A stretch of DNA of 64,000 nt from Siphonodentalium dalli (taxonomy: Eukaryota; Mollusca; Scaphopoda; Gadilida; Siphonodentaliidae): NCBI GenBank assembly GCA_032622095.1, contig CP136062.1, positions 55,285,849-55,349,848 of the forward strand, given 5' to 3'. The notes beneath the pieces are model-generated. The model saw nothing but the letters and a program-made list of their open reading frames with translations. It was not told where the DNA came from and searched no databases. The position numbers and the translations under genes are program-made. How positions within the stretch are numbered: position 1 is the first letter of the stretch; the number at the start of each line of letters is the position of its first letter. Below are positions 30,301 to 42,300 of the stretch, one piece after another.

Positions 30301-33300
30301 CCAATGCATTCTCTTATATATGTGAGGCGACCTATGGTCGACTCGCATATATAAGAGAATGCATTGGTACAGGGCTAACTGTAACTATCACAATGTGGTC
30401 AAGGAGCCGGTTCCAATGATATCCATATTTGTATGGTTCTATTGAGACAGACCGAAGATATTTTACGCTGTTGAAGCTTTATTTGGCCGGTTTTGGCCGG
30501 TTTGTTGGGTAAAGGGTTAATGCATTGTTTACATGCATTTTCTGATTAAGTGACAGATCAGAATTCTCTGGAAAACAAGGGTCTGTTTACTTATAAGTCT
30601 TGTTGCTTCGACATTTAATGGACCTCTGATATATGCATGTTTGATATAATCATGCTCGGAAAAGAAATATGTTCATATACGCAAAGCATCCATTTGACCA
30701 GAGTCCAAAGACATGCAAGCAAGATAACTCCCGCCCATGATTCTGGGCATAATGTCCATTATAGAAGAGAAACAGGAGAAACCCATATCCCAAGCTGTTG
30801 TGGACCGAGAAGACTTGGTCTATTATTATTAAAGAAACTGGTGTAATCTAGAAAATACCTCTACAAGGCTTATAAGAGGACAACACCATTATGTTTATAA
30901 ATACAACACAAAGGATATCCAAAGCCATTTTTATCATGTGCAATTTACTCACATTGTGACTTACAGTAAGGTGGTTGAATTTCCTCACATTGTGACTTAC
31001 TGTTATGCGGTTGAATATACTCACATTGTGACTTACCATAAGGTGGTTGAATATACTGATTGGCATATCCTCTACCGTATCCGCTCCCCATGTTTCCAGG
31101 GTTATGATAATGGCGCTGATTATCATAATTCCTATATCCCCTCCCTCTTCCATATCCATCTCTGTAATTGTAGTTTGAGTGCGATTGATTCTGCCAACCA
31201 CGCCCTCTCCCAGTGCACGATTGATTCTGCCAACCACGCCCTCTCCCAGTGTACGATTGATTCTGCCAACCACGCCCCCTCCCAGTTGGCAGATCAATTA
31301 TAGATCTTGCATCACTGTTTTCAACAACGTGCCGTCCGCCGCTTTCAGCACTCGATATTTTCAGATCCGGAACTCTCTGGTTGAGGGGAGTATCTGATCC
31401 AGTTCTATAAATAAAGTGAGGTAAATGATAAAACAATTAAACTCTAAATTGAGATAGTCTTAAGGTCAGGGAATAAAGTAACTGGTATAGCATAGCAAAT
31501 TCTACCCAATTTAAAGATATATTATGAACATGTTTGGGAGAATGAAACTCATGACCATGGCACATTGATATGAGAGCTTAGACCAATCTAAAAATTGGTC
31601 ACCTTTAAACAACATAATTATATTTGCTGTTTTACTGTAAAAACAGCATGACTTTTGGAAAATGGCCATCTTCAAATACTTTGACTTGAAAGAGAGATAT
31701 CACCAAAAAAATATGCTAAATTGTGAGTTGCTAAGGCCCAACACATATTCGGGAAAGCAAACCGGAACACAATACAAACTCAGTTGGACAATTGGTGAAC
31801 ATTGGCCACGTTTTAAAAAAAAGTTTTATTACTAATAAATTAGCAATATTGTTCACAAGTCATTGTATGTACATATACAGTCTCTTTATTAGTCAGCGGA
31901 ATAAGTGAACCAAGACTTTCTATCATAGTTTGAAAGATCACTTTATCTTTTCGTTTTGACTGTATTTACGCTCCGTATTTTAATATGAATCGGACTTGTA
32001 GTTCTGGTGTTGTAAAAATGATTGTGCTGATATTAAAATCATATCAATACAGTAATGCTCTAATTAATCGACTTCTTAACCACAGCAGAATTATGGGTAA
32101 CTTTTCAGGATTTAGTCGTAAATATGGCTTGTTGCCATTCATCGGAAATCTCTCCCCGAGAGCTTTTCAATGAATGGCAACAAGCCATATTTCCGACTAA
32201 ATCCTGAAAAGTTATCCATAATTCTGCTGTGGTTAAGAAGTCGATTAATTAGAGCATTACTGTATATACATCATTCTAGGTAATCTCTATATGATGTACG
32301 GGTAGTACAATGTCATAATTTGTCATTCATTATATCAGATTAGTGATATGAAACATTCCGGCAAGGAGAGCAAATAGAAATGGAGAATAATCTTGCTCAA
32401 AGTAGTTATTTTTACAAATATTAATCCAAATTTACAACACACACCATCATTCTTATATATTAATTAAAATGTAATGACGCTAGATGGCGACATTGTTTGC
32501 ATTAGTTTATCACCGATTGTTGCATCCCGAATTGAGATGTAAATAGTTACAATTGAGGGTACTTCAGACGATGTTTTCTATGGAGTGGTACGATTGATTA
32601 CTTTGAAATGTTCGGCGATGTTAGTAGAATGCTACATTCCCCAGGTTGGCATAGAGCCTGAGAACTAACTTATAAGTTTATCGTACTCAAACAAGTCCAT
32701 AATATGTCTTTAAATTAGTTTATATCCATTACAAAGTTCTCGTTACATTTTCTGGACCTGGGAAGGTATAATAACCCATGCTTACTCTGCCAGTCTGTGG
32801 GCAGAAAAAAAAAAAATAAATAAATAAATATATAATACCCTCCCCCCTTGCATGGATTTTTTTTTAAAATGCCTGAGAATCAAATATCCTCTTTCATTTT
32901 TTTTTTGGCCTAAAAGCAAGTTGGATTAGCAATTATTTTTCTCAGGAAATAAAAGCTGCCCTTCAAGATGATTGTTTTTCTAATAAATTTCCTATTTACA
33001 CAGTGATTTACATTTAATTTTGCTATTGGAAACAAAACCGCGATTTCACTCCTTGCTCGTGTTAGATCAGGTTCCAATTCAAGGAAGGGTTAATGAATGG
33101 CCCATTGCGGCTCCACACAAATTCTTTTATTGCTATTTCAGATTAACATGGTGAGAAATTTGGATTTTGTTTTTTAGATAGACTTTAAAGAGAGTCAAGG
33201 CACTCGCAGTGGGTAAGTGTGCTAAAAATACAAGACTGTAAACATCACCACAAAAGGGGACCCAAGGCACTCACAGTAAGTAACTGTGCAAAATATATAA

Positions 33301-36300
33301 AGGTTTTGTAAAAATTCTTGTATTCATTAGAGATAGCATGCAACCATTTTAATGCATTCAATCTGTAAGAAAAGGTATTAGTCAGTACAAAGTAATTGAA
33401 ATACATTTTTTTATCAAACAAGAGTGGAATTGAGTTGGAACAAATCCGTTTCCCAGTTCAGATTTCTGATTCATCACTAATTGGTAACTATGTTCAAACA
33501 TTTGTTAAGCATATGGTGGTTTGTGACTGCAATCTCAGTAAAAATATTGTCAGTCATACTGATTGGGTGATTTTTTTAAGAATTAAAGGCATGGATAGCC
33601 TTTGCAGTGGGTATGCTGTTAAAATAGTCACAGCCATTAAAATGCTATAAACAGAAAAAATATTAAATTATAGACATGTTTTGTAAATATTATTGTCAAG
33701 TTCACAGGCTGTGTTATGTAAACAATAGCCAATTTCGGTAATGTTTTTGGCTTTTGTTTACATAACACAGCCTGTGAACTTGACAATAACATTACTTACG
33801 AGATATTTATGATTGGTATAAGAACAAAATATGTTTATATTTGAAAAAAAATTCTGTTTATGGCGGTTTTGATGAACGTGAATATTTTTAACAGCAATAC
33901 TCAACGCAAACGCTTACCGTATCTTTAAATCAATTGGAACCTATCAACTAACATTTTACGGACATCTGCTCAGCATCTGTCAGCATTCAACATGAACCAT
34001 ATCGTGTTTGTTTGCGGTGATAGAGAGATCGTGGAATAACAGATCGAACATGACACTATGGAAATCACCACACAGCGGAATGCATTTGATATTCTTATGA
34101 AAGAAATATATATCATCTGTAACTTTGAATCTGAGTTTCTTGTTTCTATATTCCATGGGTTGACCACCTTGAGACTAAGAAGTCTATAATGTGGGCTCAT
34201 ATCAAGTATTATACACGTATAATGACATATTGTTAAAAATATAGAAAAATAAAAATATTTAATAAAAAAAAAGGTTTTGCCTGCCTACCGTCCCTATTTT
34301 TTCCCAGCTCGTTAGCGGAAACAAACGTCTTTTTTTTTAGGCCTTATCAAAGGGTCAAAAGAGGAATCTTGAAAGATGTGACAATATGTCTTCAGTACCT
34401 GTTGACAGATCCTTGGAACATGTTCTGGGCATGAGCTCTCCCATAGGACAGGTTGTCATATCGACCAGGTCCCATGCCTGGAGACTGGTGCTGATTCGGT
34501 CTGTTTCTTTGTCTATCACCTGAGTAACATGCAGTTAACAGAGAAACATGAATCAATCAATTTATTTGGATCAGTCTGTTTGTTGGTGTATTCACCCAAT
34601 TAATATGTACAGTAATGCCCAAAGTATTTCCGACTAAATCCTGAAAAATAACCCATAATTCTGCTGTGGTTATGTGGTCAATTACTTTGGGCATTACTGT
34701 AGTTAACAGAGAAGCATGATTCAATCAAGTTATCATTCTGGATCGTTCTGTTTCTTTGTCTATCAACCGATTAATTTGCAGTTAACAAATAAACATGAAT
34801 CAAACAATTTATTCAAAGCATAATGATGAACTCTTTATCCGCATTTCATCAAGGCCTGAATTCAAAAAAGGTCCCCAGAGGGTGAATCACAGTGGGCTAG
34901 CATCACTAAATTCACCATCTGGGGACCTCATTCTGCATGGCCTCATTTGCTGTGGAGACAAAGACTCAGAATGAAGTTCCCAAATAGTGAATATTGTGAT
35001 GTACACCCATTGGGAACCTCGATTATGCAATGTGTCATCTGCCAATTTGGGGATATAGAGAACCTAAACTAAACGAGAGGCCGATCACGATCGGCAGATG
35101 TTTAACCAATACCTTGGCGATAGCGATTAGCTATAACTGATAATTGGTCAAAGATATGATCACAGTAATAATATATCAGTACTTAAACTTGAAATCAAAA
35201 GCTCATATAATTTGTCTTCATGAGAAGGGGTTAAAGTATTTGGGGTGGGGGGACTCGTTTTAAATCTCATAACTCTGTCCCTATTCACACAAGGACCTCT
35301 CACTGTGAGATCCATTGGTTTAGCCATTAATCAATTTGACAGATAGGATCAACAATTATCCAGCAGGTTGTTTATCTTTACCTTCATAAAACCACCCCCT
35401 AGAGCTCTGTAACATATGTCATCACTCAATTAATAACAGATTTCGCTTGGAATAACATCTATTAAAGGTACACTCATATAGTCTGGATATTGGATGTTCA
35501 CAGGGCAATTTATTGATATCATTATATTACATGCAACTATTGCAATAAAATCTTCATATTTTCAAAACAGGACATCACACCTAATTAATGATATACAACT
35601 AAAACAAATTAGTGTGAATGACAATTTTTTTTTTTAATTAATAATTTTTTTATTATTATAAAAGTTTTTTAATATTTTTTGCCTGTTAAATTGAGCAGGG
35701 AAATTCAATCTAAAAAAGTTTTAAAAAATAAAATTTTGAATTAAAAAAAGAAAGAAAAAAAGACGTCATAACTCCTTTCAAATAAATCGGAACAAACCAA
35801 TATTCGAACTTGATCTGTATTTTGGACTGACAATCTCACATACCAATTTTGTTGTCAATCAGATAAAAAAAATTGGGAGTCATGGCAGCATGTGTGAATT
35901 CTAAGTAAAAAAGGGCCATAACTCTGTAAAAAAAACTCGGATCAAACCCATATTCGAACTTGAACTGTATTTTGGGATATGAAACCTATATACAAAATTT
36001 GGTTTCGATCAAATAGAAAATGTTAGAGTTATCGAATTATGCCTAAAGTGTCTACAGATGGACGTACAGATGGACGACGAGTGGTCAAGCTGGACATTGA
36101 CACTATGTGTACCATACTATAGGTACACATAAAAAAGTTTTATCTCATGCAGAGTACAAGAAAAATATATCAAACCTGGTGTGCCCCTTTAATATTTCTA
36201 TTCACATTTGTAATCAATTGAAATCAATGTCAAAAGCGCTTTCCTTTAATATATAAATAAAACAAACTAGACCTACAGTTCTAAAAGTGTTATGAACAAT

Positions 36301-39300
36301 TATTTTGTTCTCATGGACTGATACAGAGCTCTCAAGTTTTTAAAAATTTGAAAACCAAAGTTGTTTTCCCATGCAACCAACAGAATTACAACAAATCTAC
36401 TAAACACAATCACATTATTAACCTCCAATAGTAATGATATTAAACAATAAAACCAGATTATGCCTTTAACTTAAAGATGAAATTTAAATAACCATGCATA
36501 TAAAATATTATAGAATAAACATTCCATCTATCATATCACATCATATGGCCATTGAACACATCTGCTAGCAGTTAATTAAACTCACTGCAAGAGAGAGTCA
36601 GTGTAACTGGATACTATCGCTGTTGCTCTATGTTCTTTGTAAATCTGATTTATGAGATTCTACACAGACAATGCAAATTGTATCTTTGATATATTTTAGA
36701 GATGAATAAAAGAATCAAAGGGCCATAACTCCATTAAAAAGTACCAGATCAAACCCATATTCGAACTCGATCTGTATTTTGAGTTGAGAAACTCATACAA
36801 AATTTGGTTGCTATCAGTTGAAAAATTGTTGATTTATCGAAGCATTCGTGAATTCTATGTCAAAGGGCCATAACTCCATTAAAAAATATCGGATCAAACC
36901 CATATTCGAATTACATATGTATTTTGGGCTGATCAACTCGCATACCAATTTGGTTATAGTCAGATAATTTTTTTTGGAGTTATGGCAGCATGCATAAATT
37001 CTAAGTTGAAAAAGGGCCATAACTCCGTAAAAAAAACTCTGATCAAACCCATATTCGAACTCGATCTGTATTTGGTGCTGAGAAATTCATATAAAAAATT
37101 GGGTTCCGATCAGATAGAAAATATTTCAGTTATCGCACCATGGGTAAAGTGACTACAGACAGACGGACCAACGACGAGTGGTCAATCCGGGCAACGACAC
37201 TATGTTTACCATACTATGGTAGGGGTAAACATAAAAAAGAAAAAGAATAAAAAACTTTCCAGAAAAGATGAGGCCTAAGCAGAATGAGGTCCCCAGAGGG
37301 TGAATTTAGTAATGCTGGCCCGCTGTGTGGGATAGTGTCACTAAATGCTCCTTCTGCGGACCTCATTCTTCAAATGCCAGACATGATATAATCAGGCATG
37401 ATTCTGATGAAGTGTATATGTATCTCGGTTCCATCCCCATGTTATGGTTGAATGTTTTCTCCATTATAAATTATACTCTATCAGAGCAAGCCTGCAAATA
37501 GTGTGTCTGTCATTTGCAGAATGTCCCCAGAGGGTGAATTTAGTGATGCTTTCCCCCGCACAGCAGGCTAGCATCACCAAATTCATCCTCTGGCGACATC
37601 ATTCTGCAAATGACAGACACGCTATTAACAGGCTTGTATCAGAGCAAGATATCTCATCAAGACAACTTAGAAAGTATCTTGTTCGGTAAGGTTACAAACA
37701 TGTGTCCAGTTAACACTTTCTTTCTTTACTCATTGATGAGCAGTTCCCTTGGTAAATGTTCAGATAATAGTTCAACAAATGGCCATAGGAAAGTTCAGAT
37801 ATTAAGTTCAACAAATGGCCATAGGAATGTTCAGATATTAAGTTAAACAAATTGCCATAGGAAAGTTCAGATAATAATATCTAAACATTCCTCCAGATAA
37901 GAAATCCTATGTCTTCTGCACTAGTGTTATCAAAACCTCTCCATATGAATAGCAGACCATTCCGATGTATATTTTTTTATAATTGAATGGAAGAACCCCT
38001 TCAGTAAACAAAGGGTTAACACACACCTTGATATCTCGGTTCTCTTCTTCTGTCATCACCTTGCCTGAAAACACAAATAAAATTGTTTTATGTGAATGAT
38101 ATGGCAGCTGAGCCAACCTGTCAATGGAAAAAACCTGTCACTGGAAATAACCAGTCACAGAAAAAAAACCTGTCGCGTGAGCAGTGTCTTGTGGAGATAT
38201 CATTCTCTGGTCAAACCTAATGCAGGCTTTCACACATATTCATTAGTGGGCGGCGCTTACAGTTGCTAGGAGACAAGGTATCTGCAAAAATATTTTAATT
38301 AATTTTACAAAGCTTGCTTAAAAGCTACACAAGAAGATATCTTCATTTCTTCGTAAATTGGAATAAATATAATGTCAAGCAGAATTAAAAACAGTGTTTT
38401 AGCCATGGACGAATTTCCAGTATTGCACAGATCAAAATTTTGGAACATTAGAAAGTTATTTAAATATAGGCATTTAATGTTGAAAGAAAGCGCTAAAATA
38501 ATGAAAGTGTCAATGACACTGTAGCTCAACTTGGAAAGTGAATAATTTCATGTGTTACAGTCAATGGAGTGATTAGGAATGTCGAAAGTTGAAAGCCTAG
38601 TTATGCAAAGAGTAAAATCCAAGATGGCCACTGGCAGCCATGTTCTTTTGCCGAATGACCCCAAAAAGACTCGTTCCCATTTACATGTCATTGTTAACAT
38701 CCATCACAAATTTCATGATCCGACAAAAGATACGACCAGTAGCCCGTGTCAAAGGATTTAGTCATGTAAAGAGTAAAATCCAAGATGGCTGCTGGTGGCC
38801 ATGTTTTTTGGACGAATGACCCCAAAATGACTCGTTCCCATCGACATGTCAATGTCAACAGTCATGACAAATCTTATAATGATCTGACCAAAGGTACAAC
38901 CTGTAGCCTGTGCCAAAGGATTTAGTCATGCAAAGAGTAAAATCCAAGATGGCTGCTGGTGGCCATGTTTTTGGCCGATTGACCCCAAAATAACTCGTTC
39001 CCATCTACATGTCATTGATAACATCCATGACAAATTTCATGAAGATCTGACAAAGCTACGACCTGTAGCCCATGCCAAAGGATTTAGTCATGCAAAGAGT
39101 AAAATCCAAGATGGCTGCTGGCGGCCATGTTTTTTCGCCGAATGACCCCAAAATAACTCGTTCCCATCTACATGTCATTGATAACATCCATGACAAATTT
39201 CATAAAGATCTGACAAAGCTACGACCTGTAGCCCATGCCAAAGGATTTAGTCATGCAAAGAGTAAAATCCAAGATGGCTGCTGGCGGCCATGTTTTTTTG

Positions 39301-42300
39301 CCGAATGACCCCAAAATGACTCGTTCCCATCTACATGTCAATGTCAACAGCCTTGACAATTTTCATAATGATCTGACCAAAGGTACGACCTGTAGCCCGT
39401 GCTAAAGGAAATTGTTGACGGATCATGCACACACGGACGACAAAGCCATGGCAATAGCTCAAAGTTTACAAAGTAAAGTTGAGCTAAAAATTAGGGTGAA
39501 CCAAATTATTTGATTGGCAGCTGTGTGAAGGTCCATCAATCAAGTTTATGCTCATCAAATTGCACAAAACTATTTCTTATAATATATTCAGAAAATGCCT
39601 AACCCCATCCTGCTAGTCGTTAATAATGTGTAAAGCCATTTGGAGTCAGTAAAAGCAACAGTCTGTAAAACATTAACCCTTTCAGTGCCAAGTCCAATTT
39701 TTGTATCAACCCATATACCCTGTGCCAATGCATTCTCTTATATATGCGAGTCGACCATATAAGAGAATGCATTGGCCTAACAATTTTTCATCATTTGTTA
39801 TTATTTTTTACAATCTTTTACAATTTTAATAATTTTTTCTTATATTCTTTAACAGACTTATTTTGTAGGTTTAGTGCCAGGGAATCTTACGTGTTTCATG
39901 GGCATCAAAATTATTACTATGATTACTTGGCGATAGTTTTGAGTTATAACATGCCCCTAAGGTTTTATCCAGTTTGTTTCAAAATTCGCTATAGCATGCT
40001 TAAGCATACCCAAAACAAATTCAATCCAAAACAAATCTAAAAAAAACAAAAAAAATATTTTTTATTTTTTTAGGGCCGATTTTACAGACCGTAAATTAGG
40101 GCCGATGAGATTGGCCCCTGGCACTGAAAGGGTTAACACAACGTCCTTATGGGACTTGTGTCTGTTTGTTGGGTCCAGAGTGTGATTGCTATCAACAAAT
40201 TAGTCATCTGTTTCGCAATGCAAGAACTATTGATTGAATTGGCGATCGCCAGCTAGAAAAGCATATGTAGAAATATTTTAATTGAAATAATTGAAATACT
40301 TACATGTAACCATTCATTAGTGGAGTGATCTGAAAATAACAATTAAAATTTAACTTTTATCGATATAAATATAATATTCCAATAATTTCTTTTAGGAACT
40401 CAAGGTCTACAAAATGGGCTCATGCAAAAAAGAACTCTTTATAAAAGTCGGAAAAAACTGTGCATGTCACTAGAGGCCATTCACGATCGGCAGATGATTA
40501 AACCATACCTTCTACCATAACAACTCAATCTGGACTGAATATATGGGTCACCAATTTCATAATTCAGTAACAGTGAACACAGACCGTAACACGAGCACCA
40601 CATTACAGATTGTTGACCCAACCACTAAAAGTGATTAGCAGAATAATTGGTCGTGCTTTTAAAAGTTCAGTCAAATTGCATCAGAACCAAATTAATTATA
40701 TTGCTCAGAGCTTGAAAATCTTATATGGGGCTGACTTAATGTGCTGCGTGGGCCAGTCTCAAATTCTCGAAAAATTTGGTGAAACAAAATAATACATCAG
40801 CTTTTTTATGGGAATAAATAATCAGAAAGCTATATAAATATAAGAAATGAATGCAGTGGGTGGATACAGCACTGAGCTAGGGGCACATTTAGTCTGAACC
40901 CCCCCCCCCCCCCCCCAACGACTACAGCACTGTATTCCTCAATAACACATACACCCACTACATTAATTTTTTAATTAAATAATATATTGTTTTACACAAA
41001 TAAAACAGTGAAGTCATTTAATTATTAAGTAATTTCATGACATGATCCTTGTCATTAACATCCTATTGCTGAAAGAATGCTTCTTCTACATTTATTTCAT
41101 GAGAAAAATAAATATTTTGCCTACCCTAAAAAGTTGGTCGGGAGAGGGGAAACTAGTTGACCAATACTTATTTCTTTCGCCTTAGATAAAAGCTGATGGT
41201 TGTGTCAAATTAATATTAAGACTCACCATGTTATCTGCTTCATTGGAGTTATTTGCATCAATGATCTCCCTTGCTGTGTCAGCACCGTAAGCTTGCTTTA
41301 AATTACTGTGAACCTCTTCATTGATCTATGAATGAAATGGACAATATATTAAACAACACATAACCTTAGACTCAAATGTAGCTAAGTATTTGTTCTGGGG
41401 AATAATATAGAGAGTAATCACTTCATTGAACTGGTGATTTGAAATAATGCACGAGAGGCAGGGACGTTTCTGGCCGTTGAGAATTAACCAAACTTTGTAG
41501 AGGTTTCTAACCCTTTCATGATGGGAGCTGCGCTGATGGAGCATTAACGATCATGTGCCAGTACATTCTTGTATATAAGCGAATCTCCCACGGGGAGCCT
41601 CGCATAATTATACAAGAGGTACGCTGTCGCGTGGCATTTGCCCCCGACGGTAGCAATTCGGATTAAGCATGGACGAAACTGCGGATATCCGAGGAAGTCT
41701 ATATGACCATTCCAAAAGAAGTTCGTACTAGAAATTCCGGAAACCCAAAAACAAGCGATCCGGAAACCCAAAAACAAGCAAAAATATAAAATTTTCTAAG
41801 TTGAAAAAAGGGCCATAACTCTGGCAAAAAATCATCAGATCATACCCAAATTCGCACTTGAATTTTCTAAGTAAAAAAAGGGCCATAACTCAAGTGAAAA
41901 TGGGTGGACGAAACCCGCGCTATGCATGTAGCTGTTCCCCCATATTGCTCTATCACCATACAAATATAAGCTAAATCTGCCCAGCGGTTGCTGAACAATA
42001 ATGCAAAATGTTTGTACGGACGGACAAAATTGAAATTTTCTAAGTTGAAAAAAGGGCCATAACTCTGGCAAAAATCATCAGATCATACCCAAATTTGCAC
42101 TTGACATGTATTTTCATATAACTGATCCACAAAAATACGGGATTTGCAATCGTAAAACCAAAGCTCACGCTATCATCTGGAAACCAAAAAAACAAAGAGA
42201 AAAATTAAATTTTCTAAGTGAAAAAAGGGCCATAACTCTGGTGAAAATGGGTGGACGAAACGCGCGCTATGCATGTAGCTGTTCCCCCATGCTGCTCTAT

